A stretch of 64,000 nt of DNA from Alphaproteobacteria bacterium (GCA_018828145.1 JAHJWO010000046.1:144264-208263); one strand, 5' to 3'. Counted from the stretch's first letter, positions 29,270 through 37,952 are shown. The notes: generated by a model not told the origin, from the letters alone. A program made the numbers and translations.

Positions 29270-30703
29270 CTAGTCGCCCAGCACTGTCGCCGCGTATTCA
29301 GCCATGCGCTGGCCACCAGCGGCGTTGTACTCGCTCACGAATGTGTCCCACTGGTCGAGCGAAGCCTCGCCGGTGATGAACCGGGCGACCCAGGAGCGAT
29401 AGACCTGCTCGGCCGCGTCCACATCGGCTGCATAGTCGGCCGGCCAGACGAAGGCATTGTCGGCGGTGAAGTCAGCCTTGATCGTGTCGAGCGCAGACTG
29501 CGCCGTGGGCGACAGCAGAGCCGTCGGCGGAGTCCAGTTGGCGGCATTGAAGAAGCGCGCATACCAGGTCGAGATCTGGTCGGTGAAGGTTACCGCGCCA
29601 TCAGCGCCCACCGTGTGGTGCACATCCGCAAAACCCATGCGGTCGATATCCTGGCCTTCCTTGGAGGCCATGAAATCGAGAACGGCAAAGGCCTCTTCCT
29701 TGTGCTCGGAGAGCGACGACATCGCCCAGCCGCGGGCTTCCTTGGATACGTCGACGGCTGCGAGCCCCTGGCCACCAGGGCCGGAGGGAACAGGCAGCAG
29801 GGCCAGCTCGATGTTTTCGCCGGGATGGGCCTGACGCATCTTGCCGGCATAGATGTCAATGACTTCCGGCGACGAGCCGAAGATCACCCCAGCCTTGCCG
29901 GTGTAGAACTTGTCTTCCTTCACGTCGAACGTGTTGGTCACATATTCCCTGTCGTAGAGACCCTTCTCGGCCAACCGGGCGTAAAACTCGATCTTGGCCT
30001 TTTCCGCATCCGTGACGCGGGCATTGACCCAGGCTCCATCGGCATTCTTCATCCAGGTGCCGGTGATGCCGAAGGCCTGGTTGAAGACGGAGTCGAGCTC
30101 GGTGGTGTTGCCAAAGCCGGTGAGGCCAAGCGTGTTGCCGGGCGTGCCGTCGCCATCGAGGTCGGCGTCGTGGATGGCCTGGAACAGGGCCTCGTATTCT
30201 TCCACCGTGGTCGGGGCCGCAAGACCCAGCTGGTCCAGCCAATCCTGGCGCATCACCGGCTGGGGCGCACGCGGCGGATAGACATAGAGCAGGTAGGGAT
30301 AGTTGGCGAGGCGCTCCACGTTATGCGGCCACAGCGCCGCCTTGATGTGCTCGGACTTTTCGATCCAGGGATTGAGGTCTTCGAGGATGCCCTGCTCGGC
30401 CATCTTCTGGTCGCCCCCCTGGAAGTAGATGATGTCGGGAATATCGCCCGACAGCAGCATCACGCCGAGCGCATCGACATAGGCCGACGTGCCGCCGGGC
30501 AGGTCGATGGTCTGGATGTCGATGTCGTGGCCCTGGGCCTTGAGCGCGGCCTCGATGGCCTCGATCTCCTTGACATCGTCAGGGTTGGTGGTGAGCAGGT
30601 CCTTGCTGACCAGCCGGATCGTGGTCTGGGCGAAGGCCGGTGCGGCAAGCGCCCCCAGCGTGGCGATGGCGGTTGTCGCCAGCAGCAGTTTCTTCAGCGT
30701 CAT
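29270..30703 (-). CDS. ABC transporter substrate-binding protein (LplA/YtcQ-like)
   Basis: The 477-residue exported binding protein has signal peptide MTLKKLLLATTAIATLGALAAPAFA. The ATG at 30703 follows AAGGAGGA, while an upstream in-frame ATG at 30766 has no such site. It resembles the larger LplA/YtcQ group that works with LplB/YtcP permeases, often on oligosaccharides or uronic-acid sugars, but the ligand here is unknown. A short hairpin (30764-30769 with 30773-30778) lies between it and the permease gene. It contains a calcium-loop-like DADLDGDGTPGN segment. Confidence 0.88.
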   Translation of the reverse strand: MTLKKLLLATTAIATLGALAAPAFAQTTIRLVSKDLLTTNPDDVKEIEAIEAALKAQGHDIDIQTIDLPGGTSAYVDALGVMLLSGDIPDIIYFQGGDQKMAEQGILEDLNPWIEKSEHIKAALWPHNVERLANYPYLLYVYPPRAPQPVMRQDWLDQLGLAAPTTVEEYEALFQAIHDADLDGDGTPGNTLGLTGFGNTTELDSVFNQAFGITGTWMKNADGAWVNARVTDAEKAKIEFYARLAEKGLYDREYVTNTFDVKEDKFYTGKAGVIFGSSPEVIDIYAGKMRQAHPGENIELALLPVPSGPGGQGLAAVDVSKEARGWAMSSLSEHKEEAFAVLDFMASKEGQDIDRMGFADVHHTVGADGAVTFTDQISTWYARFFNAANWTPPTALLSPTAQSALDTIKADFTADNAFVWPADYAADVDAAEQVYRSWVARFITGEASLDQWDTFVSEYNAAGGQRMAEYAATVLGD

Positions 30704-30791
30704 TTTAGTCTCCTCCTTGGTTTCTTGGTCTTGGTCGTTCACCGCTTGCGCGGAATTCTTGTTCACCCCGTTGGGGTGGTCGTCTGCGCTC

Positions 30792-31691
30792 TCATCCCTT
30801 GAGCGCTCCCGACATCGTTCCCTTGGTGAAGAACTTCAGGATCAGCGGGTAGATCGCCAGGATCGGCAGGATGGTGATGAAGATCATCCCGGCCTTGAGC
30901 GCGCGGATGTTGATCTGGGCCAGGCCGATATTGTTGTTGGCATTGTTGGCGCCCACGATGGCGATCTTGTCGCCTTCGATGACGAACTGCCGGAGTACGA
31001 CCTGCAGCGGCCATTTGGTCTGGTCGTTGAGGTAGATCATCGAGCGGAAGAACTCGTTCCAGTGCAGTACGAGATAAAACAGCGCGATGGTGGCGAGCGC
31101 CGGCTTGGCCAGCGGCAGCACGACCATCCAGAAGGTCTGGAACGGGTTGGCGCCATCGAGTTCGGCCGCTTCCAGCAATTCCTTGGGAATTTCCTCGAAG
31201 AAGCGGATCAGGATGATCAGGTACCAGGCGCTGATCGCCTTATACATGATCACCGACCAGGGCGTGTTGAGCAGGCCCAGGCGCTTCATGAGGAAGTAGT
31301 CCGGGATAATGCCGGGCTCGAAGACGATGGTCACCAGCACCAGGATAAAGATCAGCCGGCGCCCCGGCAGACCGGGTCGCGACATGCCCCAGGCCATCAG
31401 CGCCGTGCCGAAGACCCCGATGCACACGCTGGTGGCGGTCATCCAGATCGAGTTGAACAGACCGCGCTGCACGTTGGGATGCTGCAGCAACAGGGCCCAG
31501 ACATCGATCGAAAACCCGTCGGGAATGATCGACAGACCCGAGAAGCCGGCGACCTTGCTGGGGTCGGTGAATGACAGGGCCAGCAGATTGAGCAGTGGCT
31601 GCAGGGTGAACACCACCAGCAGCAGCAGCGTCGAGACGATCAGCACATATTCGACCCGCTCGAGCGGCGTCCGGCGCGATTGGCTGGCCAT
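30792..31691 (-). CDS. ABC transporter permease (LplC/YtcP-like)
   Basis: The 299-residue membrane protein has about six helices and the docking loop LLEAAELDGANPFQTFWMVVLPLAKPA (about 178-204). It starts at ATG 31691, sharing one base with the TGA of the upstream permease (TGATG). The frame is open far upstream, but that part is antisense-frame artefact of the other permease gene. It ends KGTMSGALKG, a typical terminus for this permease type. Confidence 0.9.
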   Translation of the reverse strand: MASQSRRTPLERVEYVLIVSTLLLLVVFTLQPLLNLLALSFTDPSKVAGFSGLSIIPDGFSIDVWALLLQHPNVQRGLFNSIWMTATSVCIGVFGTALMAWGMSRPGLPGRRLIFILVLVTIVFEPGIIPDYFLMKRLGLLNTPWSVIMYKAISAWYLIILIRFFEEIPKELLEAAELDGANPFQTFWMVVLPLAKPALATIALFYLVLHWNEFFRSMIYLNDQTKWPLQVVLRQFVIEGDKIAIVGANNANNNIGLAQINIRALKAGMIFITILPILAIYPLILKFFTKGTMSGALKG

Positions 31692-32704
31692 CACCACACT
31701 CCCTTGCCGGTCAGGCGCTTGCTGACGAGATGGGAGGTAACGACGAGGATCATGCCGATCACCGCCTTGAACAGGCCCGCGGCCGTGGCCAGCGCGTATT
31801 CGCCCGTCGACAGCCCCATCCGGTAGACATAGGTGTCGAGGATATCGATGGCCGAAGCGTTGACGTCGTTCTGGAAGTTGATGACCTGGTTGAGGTCGGC
31901 GCTCAGGAACATGCCCATGTTGAGGATGAACAGCGTCGCAATGGTGGGGATGATGCCCGGAATGGTGACGTGCCAGATCTTCTGCCAGCGACTGGCGCCA
32001 TCCATCTCGGCGGCCTCGTAGAGCGCCGGATCGATGGCAAAGATGGCTGCAAGATACAGCAGGCTGTCCCATCCAGCCGAGCGCCAGATCTCCGAGATCA
32101 CCAGCACCCAGCGGATCGTGCCGGTATTGGTCAGGTAATTGGTGGTGCCGAAGCCCATCGCCTGCTGCACCTGATTGACGGCGCCATCGGTCGGCGACAG
32201 CAGCGCGATGAACACGCCGGCAATCACCACCCAGGACAGGAAGTGCGGCAGGTAGATCGCTGACTGGATCACGCCGCGCAGCTTGCCATTGCGCACCTCG
32301 TTGAGCAGCAGCGCCACCATGATCGGCACCGGGAAGACGAAGAGAATCTTCATGCCCGAAATGATCAGGGTGTTGGCCAGCACCTGGTAGAAGATCGGCG
32401 ACGAGAACAGCTGCTGAAAGTTCTTCAGCCCGACCCAGATATTGGGCGGAATGATGCGGACCTGCTCGAAGGCCATCTTGGCTTCCCAGATCGGCACATA
32501 GTGCCAGATGAAGAAGAACAGCAGGCCTGGCGCCATCATGGCGTAGTACGGCCACCATTGGCGGACAGCACGCAGAAAACCACCAGCTTGCTGCAAGCTA
32601 CCTGCAGGCAAACCGCCAGCATGCTGACCGCGTTGCATGCCATCTGCGGGAACGTTCCCATCAGGTAGCGCAGCAGTAACCCGTTGTCCGTCACTGGCAA
32701 CCAT
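31691..32704 (-). CDS. ABC transporter permease (LplB-like) with unusual N-terminal extension
   Basis: The 337-residue permease has first helix WPYYAMMAPGLLFFFIWHYVPI starting about residue 51 and docking loop YEAAEMDGASRWQKIWHVTIPGI (about 230-252). The ATG at 32704 follows GGGAGGG and lies two bases after the LacI stop, so it is cotranscribed with the regulator. The first 50 residues are Gly/Gln-rich and unlike the family. The DNA beneath them holds several palindromes, including GGGAACGTTCCC at 32648-32659. Confidence 0.88.
   Translation of the reverse strand: MVASDGQRVTAALPDGNVPADGMQRGQHAGGLPAGSLQQAGGFLRAVRQWWPYYAMMAPGLLFFFIWHYVPIWEAKMAFEQVRIIPPNIWVGLKNFQQLFSSPIFYQVLANTLIISGMKILFVFPVPIMVALLLNEVRNGKLRGVIQSAIYLPHFLSWVVIAGVFIALLSPTDGAVNQVQQAMGFGTTNYLTNTGTIRWVLVISEIWRSAGWDSLLYLAAIFAIDPALYEAAEMDGASRWQKIWHVTIPGIIPTIATLFILNMGMFLSADLNQVINFQNDVNASAIDILDTYVYRMGLSTGEYALATAAGLFKAVIGMILVVTSHLVSKRLTGKGVW
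32648..32659. promoter_or_regulatory. Perfect GGGAACGTTCCC palindrome inside the permease gene start
   Basis: This 12-bp CG-centred palindrome lies 45 bases into the permease gene and matches 11 of 12 positions of the site overlapping the LacI promoter (33806-33817). It is a good candidate for an auxiliary LacI operator acting by roadblock or looping over about 1.15 kb. Confidence 0.55.
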
Positions 32705-32706
32705 GG

Positions 32707-33762
32707 TCAGACCCTCCCTGCCCCCGCAACGCGCTGGGGTGCCGCGATCGACAGATCGGCGAGTGAGCCTCGCTCCATCAGTCGACACGGCATGTAGATG
32801 CGCCGGTGTTCCGGCTTGTGTTGTATTTCGTCGAACAGACTTTCAACGGCCTTCTCGCCGATATCCCGGCCAGGCTTTGCCACCGTGGTCAAACCCGGCC
32901 AGGCGAATTCGCCAGATGGAATGCCGTCGAAGCCCAGAATGGAAACGTCGCGCGGGCAATCGAGGCCGGCATCGCGCACCGCCATCATCGCGCCCAGCGC
33001 CATCAGGTCGTTCGCGGCGAACACTGCAAGATGGCCGACCCGCGGCCGGTCGAGCAAACGGCGCATCGCCTGGCGACCACCTTCGACGGTATATTCGCCG
33101 TCTTCTATCGCAAGGATGGCCGGATCGACATCGCGCTCGATGCAGTGCTCATGCACCGCCCGCAGGAAGCGGGCCCGCGCCAGACGCGACTTGGGCCCCA
33201 GGATCAGTGCTGGCGCCCTGTGTCCCTTGGCCACAAGATGGTCCAGCCCCAGTCGCACAGCCTGGGCAATGTCCGATCCGACGCTCGAAATATCGGGAAA
33301 GCGCTCGGCGCTCGAGCCGATGAAAACGCAGGGCAAACCGAACCGGTCCAGATCGTCAAAATTGTCGGACACCGGATTGACGATGGCGCCATCGACCCGC
33401 GCCCGGCGCAGCGTCTTGAGGTGCGTTGCCTCGGCCTTGGGGTCCCAATCAGACGAAAACACCAGCAGAGACGCCCCTGCCCGAGCCGCCCGATCCTGGG
33501 CACCGCGCGCCACATCGGCCCAGAACGGATTGGCAATATCGGGAATCACGAGGCCAAGCATGCCGCTGCGCCCCGAACGCATGCCCACGGCGAGGTGATT
33601 GCGCTCGTAGCCCACCGAAGTCGCCGCAGCGACCACACGCTCCCGCGTCTCGTCAGTAATATTGGACGAACCGGCCAGGGCCCGCGCCGCGGTGCTCTTG
33701 GACACCCCTGCGCGCTCGGCAACATCAATAATGGTGGGCCGACGTGTCCGGCTCTGTCCCAT
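32707..33762 (-). CDS. LacI-family transcriptional regulator of block 3
   Basis: The 351-residue regulator has HTH PTIIDVAERAGVSKSTAARAL at residues 9-29 and a sugar-binding domain. The ATG at 33762 fits the family; ATG 33774 would add four residues. It is the first gene of the run down to 22661 and two bases before the first permease gene, so it would be expressed with the genes it controls. An operator overlaps its predicted promoter, which suggests autorepression and induction by the imported compound. Confidence 0.9.
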   Translation of the reverse strand: MGQSRTRRPTIIDVAERAGVSKSTAARALAGSSNITDETRERVVAAATSVGYERNHLAVGMRSGRSGMLGLVIPDIANPFWADVARGAQDRAARAGASLLVFSSDWDPKAEATHLKTLRRARVDGAIVNPVSDNFDDLDRFGLPCVFIGSSAERFPDISSVGSDIAQAVRLGLDHLVAKGHRAPALILGPKSRLARARFLRAVHEHCIERDVDPAILAIEDGEYTVEGGRQAMRRLLDRPRVGHLAVFAANDLMALGAMMAVRDAGLDCPRDVSILGFDGIPSGEFAWPGLTTVAKPGRDIGEKAVESLFDEIQHKPEHRRIYMPCRLMERGSLADLSIAAPQRVAGAGRV

Positions 33763-33805
33763 GATCCATCCCATGACGTCGGCCGCAACAGCTCCAAGAC
33801 GTCAT

Positions 33806-33837
33806 GGGAACGTTACCGCACACATTCCATTTGTCAA
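33806..33837 (-). promoter_or_regulatory. Promoter of block 3 with overlapping LacI operator
   Basis: On the minus strand, TTGACA (33832-33837), a 16-base spacer and TAACGT (33810-33815) form a promoter with a weak -10. The near-palindrome GGGAACGTTACC (33806-33817, + strand) covers the -10, the classic position for repression. It shares the GGGAACGTT core with 32648-32659. Confidence 0.65.
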
Positions 33838-34072
33838 CTGACACCCGTTGATAATTCCGGAAACCGCCGGGAATCAAACGGCGGCTGGCGTGGTCAACAT
33901 CGCGTTTCCCGCCACAGCGCCAAAGCCTTGATCGACCATTTGCGTATCGCGATGCGGCTCTGGATCTGTGCCCCGCAGCGTCGGAAGGATCGATGCGACC
34001 TGCCGCTGCATTCAATCAGCGCTGAATGTCGGACCAGGTGTGGACTTTGCCGATGAGGTAGGAGGTGGAAAA
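33838..34072. other. Gene-free stretch between the LacI promoter and tRNA-Ser
   Basis: The rest of the 310-base gap upstream of the LacI gene (33763-34072) shows no convincing gene, repeat or hairpin. It is the boundary between the sugar-catabolism region and the tRNA. Confidence 0.5.
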
Positions 34073-34162
34073 TGGCGGAGAGAAAGGGATTCGAACCCTT
34101 GAGACGGTTCCCCGCCTACACACTTTCCAGGCGTGCGCCTTCGACCACTCGGCCATCTCTCC
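34073..34162 (-). tRNA. tRNA-Ser (anticodon GGA)
   Basis: The 90-base gene reads GGAGAGA at the 5' end (34162 leftward), pairs with TCTCTCC at 34077-34083, and has discriminator G and an encoded CCA at 34073-34075. It has the D-loop motif GCCGAGTGG, anticodon loop CTGGAAA, a long class II variable arm and T-arm GGTTCGAATCC. The 3' end faces the accessory region on the left. Confidence 0.95.
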
Positions 34163-34403
34163 GCATCGCCTTGTCTCCGGTCTGGAAGGCCGGAGGGGCC
34201 GGGGTTAGCCGGCGCGAGCGAGGCGCAATATACTTATCGCGGGCGGGGGCGCAAGGGATCACGACGCCGGGATGACAATTGTTTTTGTCGCAGGGGCCTG
34301 CCATCTTGTGAGCGAGCGGCCCGCCATGGCACAAACAAACTTGTGCACGGGGTGGAACGGGTGGGCCAGCCCCAACTTATCCCCGTCAGCACAGGGGATG
34401 GGA

Positions 34404-34727
34404 ATGCGGCTGATCCTGAGAATATTGGGCACTTGGCTGATCGGCCTGGCGCTGGTTCTGCTTGTCGTTGACGGCACCAAATCGCTGGCCGCCAATGCGG
34501 TGGTGTTCACGAGCCTGGCGGATCTGTGGATGCAGGTGCATCCGCCAAGCCTCGATGCAGTGGCCGGGTTTTTCGAGAGCCGGTTCTTTGCCGCGCTGCT
34601 CGATGCCGCACTCAAGGCGGTGCTGGATTATCCGGCTTTTGCGGTGTTCGGGCTGCCCGGAATTGCGCTGGCGCTAGCCGGGCGCGCACCGCGGCGGGAG
34701 CGTTTCCTGCGGCAGGACCAGATCTGA
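34404..34727 (+). CDS. Hypothetical membrane protein
   Basis: The 107-residue protein has a hydrophobic N-terminal helix (ILRILGTWLIGLALVLLVVDGT) and a second hydrophobic stretch near residues 75-95, ending in basic residues. The ATG at 34404 has AGGGG six bases before it; more upstream starts give an implausible leader. No family recognised. Two membrane helices with a periplasmic loop between them is the simplest topology. Confidence 0.7.
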   Translation: MRLILRILGTWLIGLALVLLVVDGTKSLAANAVVFTSLADLWMQVHPPSLDAVAGFFESRFFAALLDAALKAVLDYPAFAVFGLPGIALALAGRAPRRERFLRQDQI

Positions 34728-34784
34728 GCCGGGCTGTAACCTGGACGCCGGCGCGAGCGAATAGGGCTGTGAAAGGAAGATATC

Positions 34785-35447
34785 ATGTTCTTCAAATCCA
34801 AACCGACGACGATCCCCAATGCGGCCGAGGCGCTGCCGGGCCGCGACATGCAAATGCCTGTGGCGGCTGAGCATTTCGTCAACGGCCAGGCGCTCAAGGG
34901 CCCCTATCCCGAAGGCGCCGAGACGATCTATTTCGGCCTGGGCTGCTTCTGGGGCGCCGAGCGCCTGTTCTGGCAATTGCCGGGGGTGATCGTCACCGCG
35001 GTCGGCTACCAGGGCGGGGCGACGCCCAATCCGAGCTATGAGGAAGTCTGCTCGGGCCGCACCGGCCATACCGAGGCGGTGAAGGTGGTCTATGACCCCA
35101 AGGCGATCAGCCTCGAGATGCTGCTCAAGACCTTCTGGGAAGAACATGACCCGACCCAGGGCATGCGCCAGGGCAATGATGTGGGCACGCAGTATCGCTC
35201 GGCCATCTATACGACCACGCCCGAACAGGCGGCGGTGGTGGAGCAGAGCCGGCAGGCCTATCAGGCAGCGCTGAACGCCAAGGGGCTGGGGCGAATCACC
35301 ACCGAGATATCCCCGGCGGCCGAGTTCTTCTATGCCGAGACCTATCACCAGCAGTACCTGGCCAAGAATCCGCGCGGCTATTGCGGGCTGGCCGGCACCG
35401 GAGTGTCCTGCCCGATCGGGCTGGGCGTGACGGCTGCCGCAGAATAG
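34785..35447 (+). CDS. msrA: Peptide methionine sulfoxide reductase A
   Basis: The 220-residue enzyme has the catalytic motif GCFWGAE with Cys54, [21 protein letters not shown] and the C-terminal cysteines in [13 protein letters not shown] that act as resolving thiols. It reduces methionine-S-sulfoxide in proteins or free form using thioredoxin. It has an N-terminal extension of about 45 residues, common in this class. It stands alone and is followed by a clear terminator. Confidence 0.96.
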   Translation: MFFKSKPTTIPNAAEALPGRDMQMPVAAEHFVNGQALKGPYPEGAETIYFGLGCFWGAERLFWQLPGVIVTAVGYQGGATPNPSYEEVCSGRTGHTEAVKVVYDPKAISLEMLLKTFWEEHDPTQGMRQGNDVGTQYRSAIYTTTPEQAAVVEQSRQAYQAALNAKGLGRITTEISPAAEFFYAETYHQQYLAKNPRGYCGLAGTGVSCPIGLGVTAAAE

Positions 35448-35478
35448 TCACCACTGTTAACGATGAATGAATAGACTG

Positions 35479-35510
35479 AACGCCGATCCGGACACCGGGT
35501 CGGCGTTTTT
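35479..35510 (+). terminator. Rho-independent terminator of msrA
   Basis: AACGCCGATCCG (35479-35490) pairs with CGGGTCGGCGTT (35496-35507) with one G-U pair, a five-base loop and following T residues. Confidence 0.85.
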
Positions 35511-35554
35511 CGTTTTGCCGGACCATTTCCTTGGCCAACAGCTATCCCCCCATC

Positions 35555-35917
35555 ATGCATCGCGACGGTTTCGAGGCGTTCATCCTGACGCTGCCGAAGG
35601 CCACCCTGGTGCGCCAGTGGCGCGACGATTCCGTTGCCAAGGTGGGCGGCAAGATCTTCGCGCTGCTCGACCAAGACCCCGGCGAGGTGTGGCTCAAGGT
35701 GTCGGAGCTGGCCTACCCAATGCTGACCGAACTCGATGGCGTGCGGCCGGCGCCATATTTCGCGCGGGCGGGGTGGGTGGCGATTTCGGCCGCCAGCCCG
35801 CTCAGCGGCGATGAGGTGGAAGCCTATATCAGGGAGGCGCATCGTCTGGTGGCTGGTAAGCTGAGCCGGAAGGTGCGGGCCGAGCTGGGGCTGGACCAGG
35901 CGGTCATCTCGCGCTGA
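35555..35917 (+). CDS. MmcQ/YjbR family protein
   Basis: The 120-residue protein carries the YjbR pattern: LPKATLVRQWRDDSVAKVGGKIFALL, LKVSELAYPMLTELDGVRPAPYFARAGWVAI and a C-terminal helix with REAHRLV. The fold is a small alpha/beta CyaY-like domain; DNA binding has been proposed but function is unproven. The start is uncertain: ATG 35555 is used, TTG 35531 would add eight residues, and neither has a strong ribosome site. Confidence 0.82.
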   Translation: MHRDGFEAFILTLPKATLVRQWRDDSVAKVGGKIFALLDQDPGEVWLKVSELAYPMLTELDGVRPAPYFARAGWVAISAASPLSGDEVEAYIREAHRLVAGKLSRKVRAELGLDQAVISR

Positions 35918-35993
35918 GAGACCTCCAACCGGCCGCCCCCTGGAAGGGCGAGGAGCCGGCCGGTGGGTGGGGCGGTATGGCGCCAATGTGAAG

Positions 35994-37784
35994 CTAGTTG
36001 GGCATGACCGCGAAGACCTGGAGCGGGGTGCCGGGCAGACTGACATCAGCGAGCCAGGGTGGCAGCGTGCCGGCGGCATGGAGCTTGACGAAGCTGTCCT
36101 CAGCAGCTCCGGGAATGCCCTGCAGTTCCGGCATGGCGGGGCAGAGGACGACGAGGCCAATGCCGCGGGCATCGAGAATGGCGCGGGCCTCGGCAATCGG
36201 CTCGTTGAAGAAGCGGAAGGCGTCGAGGACGCCCTTCTCGTTGCGGTGATAGGGGGCCGCAACCACTTCGTGCGGGGTATAGAGCAGGAGGTGGGCGCCC
36301 AGATCGATGGGGCTCATGATGCGCTCGGGCGGCAGCGCCGCCAGATCGGCGAAGGCCGCGGGAACAAGGCATGGCTCCTTGCTGGCGCGGACCTCGGACA
36401 CGGTCTGGGCGCGGCTGGGCACGACATTGACCACCGCCGTCACCAGCAGCGACAGCACCACCCCGGAAAAGGCCAGCCAGCTCAGCACCAGGCCGGCAAT
36501 GGCGGGCGCGCGCGGGGCGGCAAGGTAGCGATGGCGGGCAGAGACGATGAGCCAGGCGGCGGCCGGCATGGCGGGCATGACGGCAAGACGGGCGCCACGC
36601 ACCTGGGCCAGCATGACGATGGCGGTGAGCGCCAGGAAGACCAGCAGGGCGGCCCACTCGGCCCGGCCCTCGCGCACGAACCACAGCCGCCAGAGCACGA
36701 CAATGGTGCCGAGCAAGGCCGGCACGCCGACGGCCACGGCATAGGCCGGCAGGTCGAACAGGTTGGTGAACCAGGGGCGCGCCTCGACGATGGCGCCGAT
36801 CCAGTTGGCCTGCAGCCAGGGATCGAGATTGCCATAGGGGCCACCCAGGCATTGCGGATAGGCGGCGACAACCAGCGCCAGACCTGCGAGGCCCAGCCCT
36901 GCCAGCAGCAGGAAGCGCTGCCAGGCCGCGCGCGGCGGCGGCAGCAGGCTGGCAAGGGTGAAGACGGTGCCCACGACCAGGGCGACCGCGACATAGACCG
37001 GGGAGATGACATCGCAGGCCGCCTCGAGCCAGCGGGCGGGCGGGCGGAAGATGGCGAGGTGGATGATGGCGCCGGCGGCAAAGGCGAGGCCGAAGCCGCG
37101 CATGGCGGCGGCGCGGGCGGTGTCGAGGGTCCAGGCCAGACCCATGACGAGAATGGCCGCGGCAATGGTGGGCAGCGCCTCGGTGGCAATGGCAAGAGCG
37201 GTGGCGGCGCAAAGCCCGCAGAGCAGGGCACAGCGCGGCCGGCGCAGGGCCTCGATGCCGGTCCAGACCATGATGAGGGTGAGCAGAATGATGACGTTGT
37301 GATGATCGACCCGGCCGGGCATGAATTCGGCCGTGATGGCGGGGCTCAGCACCGGCAGGACGAGAGCGGGCAACACGCCCTCGGGACCGACGAGGCGCTG
37401 GGCCAGTCGGGCACTGACCCAGAGCAGCAGGGCCAGCAGCAGCATGGGCCAGACCGAACCGGCAGCGACCAGAGCGCCATCCGTGCCCAGGAGCGGGGTG
37501 AAGATCATGACCAGAATGGCCAAGGGCAGGTCTACCAGGCGCGACCAGTGCAGCTCGGCGCCCCAGGGCGTATTGAGGCGATGGGCCGTGAGGTCGTACC
37601 AGCCCTGCCCGCCGAGAAAATCGCGCACCATGACCATGCGCATGGCATCGTCGGTATCGGCGAAAAAGGGCAGGCCGGCGCGGCCGTAGAGCGTGCGGAC
37701 CAGCAGGATGGTCACCGCTGCCAGGAAGACCAGGGCAAAGAGGTGGAGATCAATGCCGCGGCGGGCGGAAGTCTGGCCGATCAA
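35994..37784 (-). CDS. STT3/GT-C-like multi-pass membrane protein, putative glycosyltransferase
   Basis: The 596-residue inner-membrane protein has about 12-13 helices and a soluble C-terminal domain (about 480-596). The first periplasmic loop has DTDDA (residues 43-47), the acidic motif expected for GT-C enzymes. HWSR (79-82) and GRVDHHN with Asp160-His161-His162 resemble the STT3-like COG1287 group. Such enzymes use lipid-linked sugar donors. No glycan cluster surrounds it, so the acceptor is unknown. The small gap to the YjbR gene contains an imperfect GC hairpin (35928-35964) between convergent genes. Confidence 0.7.
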   Translation of the reverse strand: MIGQTSARRGIDLHLFALVFLAAVTILLVRTLYGRAGLPFFADTDDAMRMVMVRDFLGGQGWYDLTAHRLNTPWGAELHWSRLVDLPLAILVMIFTPLLGTDGALVAAGSVWPMLLLALLLWVSARLAQRLVGPEGVLPALVLPVLSPAITAEFMPGRVDHHNVIILLTLIMVWTGIEALRRPRCALLCGLCAATALAIATEALPTIAAAILVMGLAWTLDTARAAAMRGFGLAFAAGAIIHLAIFRPPARWLEAACDVISPVYVAVALVVGTVFTLASLLPPPRAAWQRFLLLAGLGLAGLALVVAAYPQCLGGPYGNLDPWLQANWIGAIVEARPWFTNLFDLPAYAVAVGVPALLGTIVVLWRLWFVREGRAEWAALLVFLALTAIVMLAQVRGARLAVMPAMPAAAWLIVSARHRYLAAPRAPAIAGLVLSWLAFSGVVLSLLVTAVVNVVPSRAQTVSEVRASKEPCLVPAAFADLAALPPERIMSPIDLGAHLLLYTPHEVVAAPYHRNEKGVLDAFRFFNEPIAEARAILDARGIGLVVLCPAMPELQGIPGAAEDSFVKLHAAGTLPPWLADVSLPGTPLQVFAVMPN

Positions 37785-37952
37785 GGGGATGTCCTGGGCT
37801 GGGGCGGCGGCAGGATGACCCTAGACGGGTTAAGACGGGGTGGAAACCGATGAGCGGCGATGACCGCTTTGCCAAACCGCCCAAACAAGCGCATTGCTTT
37901 TGCCTCGGACTGAATATACCAAGATTGTCCTTTTTTAATTATGGGCTGGATC

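Noticed and set aside
31692..32558. Upstream part of a 588-codon open frame continuous with the second permease of block 3
   Set aside because: It lies in a different frame over the first permease gene, is Gly/Arg/His-rich and has no family pattern. The permease begins at ATG 31691.
35967..37853. 628-codon open frame on the + strand opposite the GT-C gene
   Set aside because: Its translation is a Gly/Gln/His-rich antisense shadow. The minus-strand frame has membrane helices and GT-C motifs.
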